A DNA stretch of 64,000 nucleotides, from NCBI RefSeq assembly GCF_002233675.1, contig NZ_NMUQ01000001.1, positions 2,274,687 to 2,338,686 on the forward strand, written 5' to 3'. Positions 16,193 to 24,903 of the stretch are shown here, one piece after another. The notes under the pieces were generated by a model that saw only the letters and a list, made by a program, of their open reading frames with translations, was not told where the DNA came from and did no database searches. Made by a program: the position numbers and the translations under genes. The stretch is from Paenibacillus herberti. Its GTDB lineage: Bacteria; Bacillota; Bacilli; Paenibacillales; Paenibacillaceae. Each line of letters begins with the position of its first letter. The first letter of the stretch is position 1.

Positions 16193-16852
16193 TTAAGCGT
16201 TCAAATCCGGGCGTTTGCCCGTAACGAGATAGGCGACACTCTCGCCGATGTTCGTAGCGTGATCGGCAATCCGCTCGATATAACGGCCAACGAAGCTGAG
16301 CAGCATCGATTGGTTGATCGTTTTCGGGTCGCCGACCATGAGCGAGAATAGCTCGCGGATAATTCCCGAATAAAGCGCGTCAACCTCATCGTCATCCTTG
16401 GCCATTTTGTAGGCCAGGTCGACGTTTTCCTGCACATAAGATTGAATCGATTCAAAAATCATCGTCTGCACGATTTCGGACATCCGCGGCAGATCGATTA
16501 GTGGCTTGATAAGCGTCTGGCCTTCTAGGCGCATAACTACTTTGGCGATGTCGACGGACAGATCGCCCATGCGCTCCAGATCGCCGGAGATGCGAAACGC
16601 GACCAAGATTCGGCGTAAATCCTTTGCCACCGGCTGTTGCGTAGCGATCAGCTTAGAACCAAGCTCTGTTATTTTTTCCTCAAGACGGTTGAGCTCAGGG
16701 TCTTGTTTGATAATCTCGGCTGCTTCCTTAGCGTCCACCGTCATTAGGGCATGCATGGATTTGGCTAGGGCCGACTCCACATGGTCACCCATCTCCTGGA
16801 GCATCTTATTCAGCTGATCCAGTCCCTCGTCAAGCTCCTTGCGTTTAATCAT
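16193..16852 (-). CDS. phoU: Phosphate-signalling protein PhoU
   Basis: This 219-residue protein has the two repeated three-helix PhoU units. The first carries the metal-binding ERMGDLSVDIAK motif near residue 93, and the second ERIADHATNIGESV near residue 192. PhoU links the activity of the PstSCAB transporter to the PhoR sensor kinase and damps the phosphate-starvation response. It is the last gene of the pst operon, behind two pstB genes, with a strong GGAGGAGAGG ribosome binding site and a terminator right after the stop. Confidence 0.97.
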   Translation of the reverse strand: MIKRKELDEGLDQLNKMLQEMGDHVESALAKSMHALMTVDAKEAAEIIKQDPELNRLEEKITELGSKLIATQQPVAKDLRRILVAFRISGDLERMGDLSVDIAKVVMRLEGQTLIKPLIDLPRMSEIVQTMIFESIQSYVQENVDLAYKMAKDDDEVDALYSGIIRELFSLMVGDPKTINQSMLLSFVGRYIERIADHATNIGESVAYLVTGKRPDLNA

Positions 16853-16878
16853 GCAGCTTCTCCCCTCTCCTCCGGCGG

Positions 16879-17634
16879 TTAACCGAAGCGTCCCGTAATA
16901 TAGTCTTCCGTTCTTGCATCAACCGGAGTGGAGAACAGCTTCTCCGTTTCATCCGCCTCCACAAGCTCGCCGTTCAGGAAAAAGACGGTTCGATCCGACA
17001 CACGAGCTGCCTGATGCATATTGTGCGTCACCATGACGATCGTGTAGTCCTGTTTAAGCTCGCGGACAAGCTCTTCAATCTTAAGCGTTGAGAGCGGGTC
17101 AAGGGCGGAAGTCGCTTCATCCATGAGCAGCACATCCGGCTCCACTGCAAGCGCGCGAGCGATACAGAGGCGCTGCTGTTGACCGCCAGACAGGCTGAGA
17201 GCCGACTTATTGAGCAGATCCTTGACTTCCTCCCACAGCGAAGCGCCGCGCAGGCTGCGCTCTACGATCTCATTCAGCCGAGCTTTATCCCGAATGCCAT
17301 GCAGGCGAGGACCATAGGCTACGTTGTCGAAGATCGACTTTGGAAAAGGATTCGGCTGCTGAAACACCATACCTACCCGTTTGCGCAGCGTCTCAACTTC
17401 TGTGTCCGCGCCGTAAATGTCCTGGCCGTCCAGCTTAACGCTACCATCGATTCGCACACCGGGAACGAGATCATTCATCCGGTTGAGCGTACGCAGAAAC
17501 GTCGATTTACCGCAGCCCGATGGACCGATGAAGGCCGTAATTGTCCGCTCGGGAATATCAAGCTTCATCTCTTTAAGGGCGTGGAACTCACCGTAATGCA
17601 GATTCAAGCGGTCAATCTCCATGATCTGTTTCAT
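16879..17634 (-). CDS. pstB: Phosphate ABC transporter ATP-binding protein (second copy)
   Basis: This 251-residue PstB drives high-affinity phosphate import. Walker A is GPSGCGKST, the Q-loop region is [16 protein letters not shown], the signature [20 protein letters not shown], and Walker [19 protein letters not shown] 17634 is preferred over 17655, because GAGAAGGGG between them acts as its ribosome binding site and family members start MKQ-like just before the ABC domain. The Walker B reads DEATSALD rather than the usual DEPxSALD, a mild difference from the neighbouring copy. The gene lies between pstB copy 1 and phoU. Bacillus also has two pstB genes. Confidence 0.95.
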   Translation of the reverse strand: MKQIMEIDRLNLHYGEFHALKEMKLDIPERTITAFIGPSGCGKSTFLRTLNRMNDLVPGVRIDGSVKLDGQDIYGADTEVETLRKRVGMVFQQPNPFPKSIFDNVAYGPRLHGIRDKARLNEIVERSLRGASLWEEVKDLLNKSALSLSGGQQQRLCIARALAVEPDVLLMDEATSALDPLSTLKIEELVRELKQDYTIVMVTHNMHQAARVSDRTVFFLNGELVEADETEKLFSTPVDARTEDYITGRFG

Positions 17635-17669
17635 TGCTTTCCCCTTCTCCCCCATGCGTCTGAATGTGA

Positions 17670-18479
17670 TTAGCCGAAGCGTCCCGAGATATAGTCATCG
17701 GTTTGCTTGTTCTCCGGATTGGTAAAGATGATGTTTGTATCGTTGTGTTCGATCAGATTGCCCATATAGAAAAAGGCCGTTTTATCCGAAACGCGTGCCG
17801 CCTGATGCATGTTATGCGTCACGATAACGATGCAGAATTCCTGCTTCAGCTCGGAGATCAGCTCCTCGATCTTCGCGGTTGATACCGGGTCAAGCGCAGA
17901 TGCCGGCTCATCCATCAGCAGAATTTCCGGCTGGACGGAGAGCGCGCGAGCGATACATAACCGCTGCTGCTGGCCGCCGGAGAGGGCAAGCGCCGATTGA
18001 TGCAGACGATCCTTCGTTTCCTCCCAGAGCGCAGTGCGGCGCAAGCAGGATTCCACAATCTCATTGAGCTCTTTCTTGTTTTTGATGCCGTGGTAGCGAG
18101 GACCAAAAGCGATATTCTCGTAGATCGACTTGTAAAACGGGTTTGGCTTCTGCCAAACCATACCGATCCGCTGGCGCAGCGTGACGACATCCGTTCCTGG
18201 AGCATTGATATCTTCTCCATCAAGCCAGATGCTGCCTTTCATACTCGCGCTTGCGATCGTGTCATTCATCCGATTGAGGCTTCGCAAAAAAGTGGATTTA
18301 CCGCAGCCGGAAGGGCCGATCAGCGCAGTTACGCTGCTTGGAGCAAAGCTCAGGTCCACTTTTTTGACGGCTTCTTTGTCACTGTAAAATATGCTCAGCT
18401 GCTCCGCAGCCAGGGCGGCGCCGCCGCCGGGTTGTGTGCTTGCTCCGGCGGAGCTGATAGATGGGGCTGCAATTGCCAT
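17670..18479 (-). CDS. pstB: Phosphate ABC transporter ATP-binding protein (first copy)
   Basis: This 269-residue PstB has Walker [10 protein letters not shown] near residue 54, [16 protein letters not shown], signature [20 protein letters not shown] and Walker [16 protein letters not shown]. An N-terminal Ser/Ala/Gly-rich extension of about 25 residues precedes the ABC domain. It couples ATP hydrolysis to phosphate uptake through PstC and PstA. The ribosome binding site AGGAGG is good, and the gene follows pstA by 24 nt. Two different PstB proteins may pair as a heterodimer or be alternatives (inference). Confidence 0.96.
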   Translation of the reverse strand: MAIAAPSISSAGASTQPGGGAALAAEQLSIFYSDKEAVKKVDLSFAPSSVTALIGPSGCGKSTFLRSLNRMNDTIASASMKGSIWLDGEDINAPGTDVVTLRQRIGMVWQKPNPFYKSIYENIAFGPRYHGIKNKKELNEIVESCLRRTALWEETKDRLHQSALALSGGQQQRLCIARALSVQPEILLMDEPASALDPVSTAKIEELISELKQEFCIVIVTHNMHQAARVSDKTAFFYMGNLIEHNDTNIIFTNPENKQTDDYISGRFG

Positions 18480-18503
18480 GTCATTGACCTCCTGGTTGTC
18501 GGA

Positions 18504-19397
18504 TTATTTGGATGCCGTCAGCTTACGGTACATGTAGCGACCCAACCAGCGCGATCCCAGATTGAACAGTAACACTGTAATGATCAGCACCGTGGAAGCA
18601 CCTGCTGCGATTTGAGCCGCATCTGGCGCAATACCTTCGCTGTTGATTTTCCAAATATGAACGGCCAAAGTTTCCGCTGGACGGAGCGGGTTAAGCGGTG
18701 ATACCGGGCTGAATGGATTCCAGTCGGTAAAGTCCAGTCGCGGCGAGCTCATGCCAGCCGTGAACAGCAGTGCTGCGGCTTCGCCGAAGACGCGGCCCGC
18801 GGCCAAAATGGTACCGGTCAGAATCGTTGGCAGAGCGACCGGGAGCATCACTTTCGTAATTGTTTTCCAGCGGGTCAAGCCAAGGGCGAGACCCGCTTCC
18901 TTTTGCTCACGGGGAACGCCTCGAATGCCCTGCTCGGTAATCCGCACCATAAGCGGCAAGTTGAACACCGTGAGCGCCAATGCGCCGGCCAGCAAGGAAA
19001 ACTTAAGATCGAAGTAGTTCACGAACACGAGCAGGCCGAACAGGCCAACAACGATGGAAGGGAACGAGGACAGAACCTCAACGACCAGTCGAATGAAATC
19101 CGTAAACTTGCCGGGACGAGAATATTCCGCCATATAGATACCGGCGCCGATGCCGATCGGTACTGTAATCAGCATCGTCAGCACGAGTAAAAACAAGGAA
19201 TTGAATAGCTGCGGGCCGATGCCTCCGCCGACTTTGAACGTTTGTGGCGGGGAAGTCAGGAAGTCGAAGCTGATGTGACCGATACCGCGATACAAAATGT
19301 AACCGATCAATCCGCCCAAAATGACAATGATCAGAAAGGCGAAGAAGTAAAAGACTCCGGTCGCGATGCGGTCGACCTGTTTGTTGGATAATCTCAT
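18504..19397 (-). CDS. pstA: Phosphate ABC transporter permease PstA
   Basis: PstA is one half of the membrane channel for phosphate. The product of about 297 residues begins MRLSNKQVDRIATGVFYFFA and has six hydrophobic segments. The cytoplasmic EAA-type loop GVPREQKEAGLALGLTRWKTITKVMLP is near residue 185. ATG 19397 overlaps the pstC stop (ATGA) and has AGGAGA upstream; the open frame continues further upstream only inside pstC. Between pstC and pstB copy 1 in the pst operon. Confidence 0.96.
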   Translation of the reverse strand: MRLSNKQVDRIATGVFYFFAFLIIVILGGLIGYILYRGIGHISFDFLTSPPQTFKVGGGIGPQLFNSLFLLVLTMLITVPIGIGAGIYMAEYSRPGKFTDFIRLVVEVLSSFPSIVVGLFGLLVFVNYFDLKFSLLAGALALTVFNLPLMVRITEQGIRGVPREQKEAGLALGLTRWKTITKVMLPVALPTILTGTILAAGRVFGEAAALLFTAGMSSPRLDFTDWNPFSPVSPLNPLRPAETLAVHIWKINSEGIAPDAAQIAAGASTVLIITVLLFNLGSRWLGRYMYRKLTASK

Positions 19398-20419
19398 CGC
19401 AGACTTCTCCTTTCCAGAACGCGGACGATAAAGATAAAGACGAAGGTCATAGTCAGAAGCATGAGCGCCAAGCTCCACAGTACGTTATTTTGAACGGTGC
19501 CCATAATGGTGTTACCCATGCTCAGCGTAATAACGCTCGTCAGCGTAGAGGCCGACTCGAACAGGGAGTTTGGAATATGCGGCGCGTTGCCGATAACCAT
19601 CTGAACAGCGAGCGCCTCGCCGAAAGCCCGCGCGATGCCAAGCACGACGCCAGTCAACATCGCTGGCAGCACCGCAGGCAAAATGCTGCGTGAAATCGTC
19701 TGCCAACGCGTCGCGCCTAGCGCGTAGCTACCTTCCTTGAGGCCGCGCGGCAAGTTGGACATTGCGTCCGTAGCTATTGTCGTAATCGTCGGCAGGATCA
19801 TGATGGACAGCACAATTGCTCCCGCTGCGATGCCGAGGCCTTGTCCAGGGAATACGGAACGCAGGAAAGGAACGATTACACTAAGACCGACAAAACCATA
19901 TACAACGGACGGAATACCCGCCAGCAGCTCGATGACCGGCTGCATAACCGTTTTGCCGAACTTAGGCATGAGCTCCGTCATGAATATCGCGGCGCAAAAA
20001 GCGAGCGGCGCTGAAATACACGCGGCCAAAATGGACGTCATGAACGATCCCGTAATGAACGGGAGCGCTCCGAACGTTTGCGGTTCTCCGTCCGGTGCCC
20101 ATTTGACGCCGGTCAGGAACTCCTTGAGGCTGACGCCATTAACGAAAAAGGTAGCCAACCCTTTGGATGCAACAAAATAAACGATCGAAAAAATAGTGAT
20201 GATGAGCACAGAAACGCAAATCATCGTATAGGTTTTGCCGAACCACTCGTTGCCGGAGCGACTGCGTTTGCGGGCAACAGGTTTATTGCCCGAAGGCTTA
20301 CCGCCTGTAGACTGATTGGAGGAAACATTCATCGGTTGGCTTACCGCCTCTCCTGGGGTCGGCGCAGCAGGGTTTGCGCCCTCGGAGCTTCTAGTTGAAG
20401 GTTCTATAGTGGCTTTCAT
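19394..20419 (-). CDS. pstC: Phosphate ABC transporter permease PstC
   Basis: This 341-residue PstC has an unusually long, hydrophilic Ser/Pro/Asn-rich N terminus of about 55 residues ending in KPVARKRSRSGNEWFGK. Six membrane helices follow, with the loop NLPRGLKEGSYALGATRWQTISRSILP near residue 230. It forms the phosphate channel with PstA. AGGAGA precedes the ATG. A stem-loop without a T-run (20464-20494) separates it from pstS, which typically lets pstS be expressed more than the rest. Stop overlaps the pstA start. Confidence 0.95.
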   Translation of the reverse strand: MKATIEPSTRSSEGANPAAPTPGEAVSQPMNVSSNQSTGGKPSGNKPVARKRSRSGNEWFGKTYTMICVSVLIITIFSIVYFVASKGLATFFVNGVSLKEFLTGVKWAPDGEPQTFGALPFITGSFMTSILAACISAPLAFCAAIFMTELMPKFGKTVMQPVIELLAGIPSVVYGFVGLSVIVPFLRSVFPGQGLGIAAGAIVLSIMILPTITTIATDAMSNLPRGLKEGSYALGATRWQTISRSILPAVLPAMLTGVVLGIARAFGEALAVQMVIGNAPHIPNSLFESASTLTSVITLSMGNTIMGTVQNNVLWSLALMLLTMTFVFIFIVRVLERRSLR

Positions 20420-20463
20420 CGCTTATTCTCTCCTTACGCCGAATACTCTTGGCATGGCGCAAA

Positions 20464-20494
20464 GCCAAGGGGGGCTGGTGAAGCCCCTCTTGGC
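20464..20494 (-). promoter_or_regulatory. Intercistronic stem-loop between pstS and pstC
   Basis: gccaagaggggctt and agcccccttggc form a strong stem on the minus strand with no following T-run. Such hairpins often protect the 3' end of a processed pstS transcript or attenuate read-through (inference from position and structure). Confidence 0.55.
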
Positions 20495-20521
20495 CTGCTG
20501 CTGCGTCTATAGGTATAGGTA

Positions 20522-21436
20522 TTATTTTTTTACAATTTTGCCGGATTCATCGCGCGTCACTTGCATTTCATTGATAGCGATGTAGCCAAGCTCCGTTACG
20601 TCGGTCTTTTGAATATCATCAGTCAACATGAAGTCCAGGAAAGCTTTAACCGCTTCGTTCGGCTCGCCCTTCGTGTACATATGTTGGTAAGCCCAGATCG
20701 GATACGTGCCTGCTTTGACATTGTCTGGAGTTGCTTCCACACCGTCAAGCTTCAGTTTTTTAACGGAATCGTCCAGGTACGACAGAGCCAGATAACCGAT
20801 TGCTCCAGGTGTTTCGCCAACGAGCTTTTTAACGGTACCGGAGGAATCCTCTTGAATGTTACCTGGGAGATCTTCGGAAGCCGTGCCCAGACCGTATTTC
20901 TCGAAAGTTTTACGGGTACCGGAGCTGGATGGACGGTTGACGATGACGATTTTCGCGTCTGCGCCGCCAACTTCTTTCCAGTTCGTTACTTTTCCAGTGA
21001 AGATGTCAACCAGTTGCTGTTTAGTCAGGTTGTCGATTGCAATGTCTTTGTTAACGACTGTTGACATTGCTACGACTGCAACTTGATGGTCGACAAGCTC
21101 TTCTGCTTTAGTAGCGTCACCGTCTTTGAACTTCTCATTTGCAAAAATGTCGGAGTTGCCGATGTCAGCTTGTCCTTCGGAAACTTGAGTCAGCCCGGTG
21201 CCGCTACCGCCGCCCTGAACCTGAACCGTGATCCCGCTATATTTGGAATCGGCCATGAATTTATTGGCTACTTGCTCAACCAGAGGCTGCATGGCTGTTG
21301 AGCCAGCTGCCAGGATGGAACCGCTTAGGCCCTCTGCGCCTCCGCCACCGCTTGTTTCGTTGCCGTTTTTACTACCGCATGCAGCAAGCGTCAAAGCAAG
21401 AACCATCGTCATCATGACCAGCATCGTCTTCTTCAT
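20522..21436 (-). CDS. pstS: Phosphate-binding lipoprotein PstS
   Basis: PstS captures phosphate outside the cell for PstCAB. The 304-residue product has a lipoprotein signal with lipobox LAACGSKNG (Cys near residue 20), then SILAAGSTAMQPLVEQVANK, GGGSGTGLTQVSEGQADIGNSD and the phosphate-loop sequence RPSSSGTRKTFEKYGLG. It is the first gene of the operon. Upstream at 21505-21544 are repeats that fit PhoP binding. Length and motifs are typical. Confidence 0.97.
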   Translation of the reverse strand: MKKTMLVMMTMVLALTLAACGSKNGNETSGGGGAEGLSGSILAAGSTAMQPLVEQVANKFMADSKYSGITVQVQGGGSGTGLTQVSEGQADIGNSDIFANEKFKDGDATKAEELVDHQVAVVAMSTVVNKDIAIDNLTKQQLVDIFTGKVTNWKEVGGADAKIVIVNRPSSSGTRKTFEKYGLGTASEDLPGNIQEDSSGTVKKLVGETPGAIGYLALSYLDDSVKKLKLDGVEATPDNVKAGTYPIWAYQHMYTKGEPNEAVKAFLDFMLTDDIQKTDVTELGYIAINEMQVTRDESGKIVKK

Positions 21437-21504
21437 CTCTTTTTGTTTCCCCTTCCGAGAACCAAGTTTTGTTCTGGCTTACGAGACTTATTGTACGGGT
21501 TAGT

Positions 21505-21544
21505 TGTTAAAGCGGTATGTTCGGTTTGTAAAAGGAAATGTAAA
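21505..21544 (-). promoter_or_regulatory. PhoP-box-like direct repeats upstream of pstS
   Basis: Read on the plus strand, TGTAAA at 21527 and 21539, TGTTCG at 21518 and TGTTAA at 21505 are spaced 9-13 nt apart. On the coding (minus) strand these are TTTACA/TTAACA hexamers about one helical turn apart, the pattern bound by Bacillus PhoP. They lie 70-110 nt before the pstS ATG. Confidence 0.65.
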
Positions 21545-21620
21545 TATACATAGATAATATCTATGGTTATTACGTATAATTGAATAATTATTCTATATCC
21601 TGCGAAACAGGGAGTGATTT

Positions 21621-22553
21621 ATGATGACAATCGTTAAATGGAGGCTGCTCGTCCTGCTGGAGAGACATAAAAAGGTCACTCTTGTCGCTCAGGAGCTTGG
21701 CTTAAAGCAGCCGACCGTAACGTTTCATATGAAGAAAATGGAAGAAGAATGGGAAACGCAGCTGTTTCATACGAAAACGGGCCGAATTCTTCTGACTGAT
21801 GCAGGCCGAATTCTACATCGCTTCGCCCTGCAGATGCTCCAGCTGCATGAGGAAGCGCGGCAGGAAATGAACCTTCGCGGTCCCGCCGTCAAGCGGCTCC
21901 GAATTCGGCTCGATGTTCCTTGTCGGGAAGAAGCTGCCGCGCTGGCAGGACTATTGCTTCAACCTTTCGGCTATGCCCTGTCGTTTACGGAAAGAAGCTC
22001 CGAACATGCCGACACGGAGCAAGGTGAGCCGGACCTGCTGATTCGCGAAGTGCTCCAGCCTTCGTTGAGCAACGGTATGCACTTCTGGAAAGCAGAGCTT
22101 AAGCTTGGCGTATCGGCTTCCCACTCTGCCTTCTCTTCGCTCTCGGCTCAAGAACTTATGGATGCCGGAGTCGGCTGGATTGCTACTGAGGCAGGTTCAC
22201 TATTGCGCCGGCAAAGCCTGAACTGGGCATCCCACCGACAAGAGCGCTTATTCGAGAGTTATACGGTACCGGATACGGGAACAGCGCGTGCGATGGCGGC
22301 ACAAGGACTAGGTTTTGCAATTCTGCCCGATTTTAGCCTTAACGGCGGAGCCGAGCCCTATGCACAAACCATTCAAACCACTCAAACCACTCAAACCACT
22401 CAAACCGCTCAAACCACTCAAACCGCTACGCTTAACGGCGTACGGCTTCTCCCCCTGCCCGCGACTCCTGCCTATGGACTGGAGCTAGTGGCCGGTGCTG
22501 GTCTGCGGCAGCTCGACGAAGCACTGTATATGAGCTTGTTCGGAGGAGAGTGA
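21621..22553 (+). CDS. LysR-family transcriptional regulator with an internal Thr-Gln repeat
   Basis: This 310-residue LysR-type regulator has its winged helix-turn-helix in residues about 1-60 (VAQELGLKQPTVTFHMKKME then LFHTKTGRILLTDAG). A substrate-binding-like region follows, with RMAA-type segment TGTARAMAAQGLGFAILPD. Residues about 249-269 are a run of TQT/TQTA units encoded by seven 9-bp repeats (22365-22427). That is not expected in the family and probably forms a flexible insertion. It is divergent from pstS and shares its 184-bp upstream region, though no functional link is shown. Two ATGs at 21621 and 21624 are possible starts; GGGAG is 6 nt upstream. Confidence 0.88.
   Translation: MMTIVKWRLLVLLERHKKVTLVAQELGLKQPTVTFHMKKMEEEWETQLFHTKTGRILLTDAGRILHRFALQMLQLHEEARQEMNLRGPAVKRLRIRLDVPCREEAAALAGLLLQPFGYALSFTERSSEHADTEQGEPDLLIREVLQPSLSNGMHFWKAELKLGVSASHSAFSSLSAQELMDAGVGWIATEAGSLLRRQSLNWASHRQERLFESYTVPDTGTARAMAAQGLGFAILPDFSLNGGAEPYAQTIQTTQTTQTTQTAQTTQTATLNGVRLLPLPATPAYGLELVAGAGLRQLDEALYMSLFGGE
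22365..22427 (+). repeat. Seven tandem 9-bp units inside a LysR gene
   Basis: Units of caaacc followed by att, act or gct occur at 22365, 22374, 22383, 22392, 22401, 22410 and 22419. Because the unit is 9 bp, changes in copy number would keep the reading frame and alter only the length of the Thr-Gln linker. Confidence 0.85.
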
Positions 22554-22556
22554 CTT

Positions 22557-22615
22557 GCGGTTCTCCCTCTGCCCTGCGGCAGCTCAACGAAGTGTTTTAT
22601 ATGGTTTGTTCGCAG
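22557..22615 (+). repeat. Degenerate duplication of the LysR gene 3' end
   Basis: Directly after the stop, cggttctccctctgccctgcgg...cagctcaacgaag and tatatggtttgttcg repeat, with changes, the last part of the gene (cggcttctccccctgcccgcg, cagctcgacgaag, tatatgagcttgttcg). An internal stretch of the original is missing from the copy. It looks like a decayed tandem duplication. Confidence 0.6.
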
Positions 22616-22650
22616 CAGCGTAGCTTGCAACAATGAGATGGTAACAAGAC

Positions 22651-22684
22651 AAAAAACACCTGCCCTCGTGGACAGGTGTTTCTA
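22651..22684. terminator. Bidirectional terminator
   Basis: aacacctg / caggtgtt stem with A-run on the left and T-rich sequence on the right, between the convergent LysR and DUF3243 genes. Confidence 0.8.
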
Positions 22685-22705
22685 TTTTGAAGGAATGATA
22701 TCTAT

Positions 22706-23074
22706 TCAAGAGCGCTCGATGACCGGTTCATTAGTTTCTTGGCTAAGTCGAACGAGCATATGAGCAAGCATGTGGCGCTCCTCTTCCTTGCCGATTTTCC
22801 AAAGCTCCTGCAGCAGTTTTTCTTCGCTATTGCGCGGCTCCTCATGCTCGGCCAGATAATCTGCCACCTTCTCCGCAGCTTGCGCCAGTTGTTCGTCATT
22901 CAAGCCAATCCGTCTGGCCAGATCAATACGATTGCCCAAATAGTGTTTGAATTCGGTGAAACTAGAGAGAATTCCCTCTTTTTTAGAGGTGTCCATTTGT
23001 TGTAGCGTATCCTTGACCTTCTCTTGAATATTTAAAGATCTCGGTTCTTGATGAGTACCATTCCCTTGTGCCAT
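22706..23074 (-). CDS. DUF3243-family protein
   Basis: This 122-residue soluble helical protein has a core, SFTEFKHYLGNRIDLARRIG then LAQAAEKVADYLAEHEEPRN and LLQELWKIGKEEERHMLAHM, that matches the DUF3243 family (B. subtilis YmfJ-like). It has a longer N-terminal extension (about 35 residues, polar) and a C-terminal tail. Function is not known. It is a single-gene unit between the LysR gene and the nitroreductase. Confidence 0.8.
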   Translation of the reverse strand: MAQGNGTHQEPRSLNIQEKVKDTLQQMDTSKKEGILSSFTEFKHYLGNRIDLARRIGLNDEQLAQAAEKVADYLAEHEEPRNSEEKLLQELWKIGKEEERHMLAHMLVRLSQETNEPVIERS

Positions 23075-23185
23075 GTATTAATCCGCCTCCTGGGTCTCGT
23101 AGTTTGGCTTGCTTAAGCTCTACTTACCCGGTGAGTTTTCGGTTCAATCTACTGGCACTGTCGAAAGGCTACTTCAAAAAGACAA

Positions 23186-23845
23186 TTAGCGGTTAAAGCC
23201 GTTCCAGCTAGTTACATAATCAACATCAAGCCTCACCGTAGGATGGCCTGGCTGAGCTGCCTTGCCGACTGCGATCAGCATTACATTAGCGTAACGTTCG
23301 GAAATGCCCATGAGCTCGCGGAATTGATCTACATTATAACCACCCATAGGGACCGTATCGAGCCCTTTGGCGCGAGCGGCGAGCATCAGTTGCTGAGACA
23401 CGAGGCCTCCGTCGATAAGAGCAGATTGAAGCAATCTCTCTGGAGGTCGCGATCCAACAAAGTTGCTCATGTTGGTCACCAGCTTTTCGGCCGTTTCTTC
23501 ATTCATATAGCCAGCCTCCACAGCTTTGCCATAAATGAGCGGAGCTTCGGTGTAGGCCTTGAGGTCTACAAGTACAGCTATAACTGCCGATGCAGCAACG
23601 ACTTGCTCTTGATTAAAAGCGATCGGGAGCAGTTGCTGCTTCAGCTCCTGATCCGTAATTACGATGAAGCGCCATGGCTGCATATTGCTGCCAGATGGAG
23701 CCAGCACCGCTGCTGCCAGCAGATCTTTAATTTCCTCTTCTGTCAGCTTGAAGTCCGGATCGTATTTACGAACGGAACGTCTGCCCTTAACTACCTCATA
23801 AAAATCTACCAACGATTGCGAATCCTGCTGACCTGTTGTTGACAT
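23186..23845 (-). CDS. Nitroreductase-family FMN oxidoreductase
   Basis: This 219-residue nitroreductase-fold protein has the FMN-binding RRSVRKYDP near residue 22, LLAAAVLAPSGSNMQPWRFIVI near residue 43 and the C-terminal GLDTVPMGGYNVDQFRELMG block. Such enzymes use NAD(P)H to reduce nitro compounds, quinones or other electrophiles in the cytoplasm. GAGGAG lies 7 nt before the ATG. The physiological substrate cannot be told. It is monocistronic, preceded by a gap with a palindromic repeat. Confidence 0.92.
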   Translation of the reverse strand: MSTTGQQDSQSLVDFYEVVKGRRSVRKYDPDFKLTEEEIKDLLAAAVLAPSGSNMQPWRFIVITDQELKQQLLPIAFNQEQVVAASAVIAVLVDLKAYTEAPLIYGKAVEAGYMNEETAEKLVTNMSNFVGSRPPERLLQSALIDGGLVSQQLMLAARAKGLDTVPMGGYNVDQFRELMGISERYANVMLIAVGKAAQPGHPTVRLDVDYVTSWNGFNR

Positions 23846-23975
23846 ACGTCCACTCCTCTAAACTGTATTTATATTAATCACAGTATAGTTAAGCTTCGAT
23901 TGTCTGTCAATCCATTTAATTCTTAAGCTTGAACATTTTCCTGGTAAAGGATCAAGAGTGAAATTTCGAATTACG

Positions 23976-24057
23976 TAACGGAACTCAAAGACGCTATTGA
24001 GGGGACTTCGCGTTATAATCATCAATTTTGACCCCAATAACGCCGCTCAGTTCCGTT
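23976..24057. repeat. Dispersed palindromic repeat unit
   Basis: The ends taacggaactc and gctcagttccgtt form an inverted repeat around about 80 bp containing gacgctatt and aataacgccg. This is the same family as at 8977-9161, 15888-16057 and 35743-35831, in a shorter form. Confidence 0.65.
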
Positions 24058-24104
24058 GGCCTTGCCAACAATGTGCTGGAGAGTGCCGTTATGGCAATTA
24101 AAAG

Positions 24105-24147
24105 AAGACGGGAGAAAGCTGAGCCTGGCTCAGCTTTCTCCCGTCTT
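24105..24147. terminator. Strong bidirectional terminator hairpin
   Basis: A perfect stem of about 20 bp (aagacgggagaaagctgagc with gctcagctttctcccgtctt, loop about 3 nt) lies 30 nt after the stop of the 24177-24836 gene. It has no long T-run, but the stem is exceptionally stable. Confidence 0.7.
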
Positions 24148-24176
24148 GCCAACTTCATGATCTTTGGGAAAAGATA

Positions 24177-24836
24177 TTAAGCGTCCATCCCATGCTCTTC
24201 TCTGATGCGGTAAAGCCCCGTTATAAGCGGATCTGCCGTATCACGGTTGAGCAAGTGCAGAGCAAGCAGGAAATGGAACGGCATCGCCACTACATTGTTC
24301 CCATCTGTAATAGACGGGAAGCCGGCTTCGACAACCGGACCATGTTCGGGGTGAATGTCGATGTCCACATGTACAGGCTCGTCCGGGAATTCACTGCGAC
24401 AAGAATTCGCACAATGCGGAACGATAATTTGGTCGAACAGGTACTTGGCCTCTTCCTCGTTCTGCGGTGGCGGAGGCAAGAGACGACTGCGCTCTCCGCG
24501 CAGAATATCGACAAAGAATGAGGACATCCACAGGGCAGGATCCTCGTTCTTCTGGAAATTCTGGACTAACTCATTCATGAAAAATCCCACGGAATGAGGG
24601 TTCTTATTGACATCCAGCAACCGGTACGTGAACAACGGGCCATACATAGGATGGCTCACGACCTGGCCGTCCACTTCGTATTCATCTTGGTAAAAAGTTT
24701 GGAGCGCCAGCTCGCCGTGTTTGTACAATGCCGCGATCATCTGCTGGAGCTCAGCCTCGGAAATCTCAGGCTGGCCTTGAACCGGGGGTTCAGTGCTCTC
24801 GGTTTCCTGCTCTTCGGTATTCTGATTAGTCGTCAT
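24177..24836 (-). CDS. Hypothetical soluble protein, 219 aa
   Basis: I do not recognise a family. The product starts MTTNQNTEEQETESTEPPVQ, an acidic low-complexity tail of about 30 residues. A helical part follows (EISEAELQQMIAALYKHGEL), then a mixed domain with many Pro and acidic residues (LPPPPQNEEEAKYLFDQIIV, PVHVDIDIHPEHGPVVEAGF). There is no signal peptide or membrane helix. ATG 24836 has GAGGAGG about 8 nt upstream; the longer frame from 24869 does not. It probably forms a unit with the transglutaminase-like gene 67 nt upstream on the same strand. Confidence 0.75.
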   Translation of the reverse strand: MTTNQNTEEQETESTEPPVQGQPEISEAELQQMIAALYKHGELALQTFYQDEYEVDGQVVSHPMYGPLFTYRLLDVNKNPHSVGFFMNELVQNFQKNEDPALWMSSFFVDILRGERSRLLPPPPQNEEEAKYLFDQIIVPHCANSCRSEFPDEPVHVDIDIHPEHGPVVEAGFPSITDGNNVVAMPFHFLLALHLLNRDTADPLITGLYRIREEHGMDA

Positions 24837-24903
24837 GAACGCATCCTCCTCATGCGTCCATCTTACCATCCCAGACTGGAAAGGGAAAGCCGTTTCAGCT
24901 GTA

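Larger units (their letters stand above)
23846..24176. other. Intergenic gap (331 nt)
   Basis: It holds the nitroreductase promoter region, a palindromic repeat unit (23976-24057) and a terminator hairpin (24105-24147). I see no coding region in it. Confidence 0.7.

Noticed and set aside
22365-22427. Possible CRISPR or phase-variation repeat
   Set aside because: No spacers, and the 9-bp unit keeps the reading frame, so copy change cannot switch the gene off.
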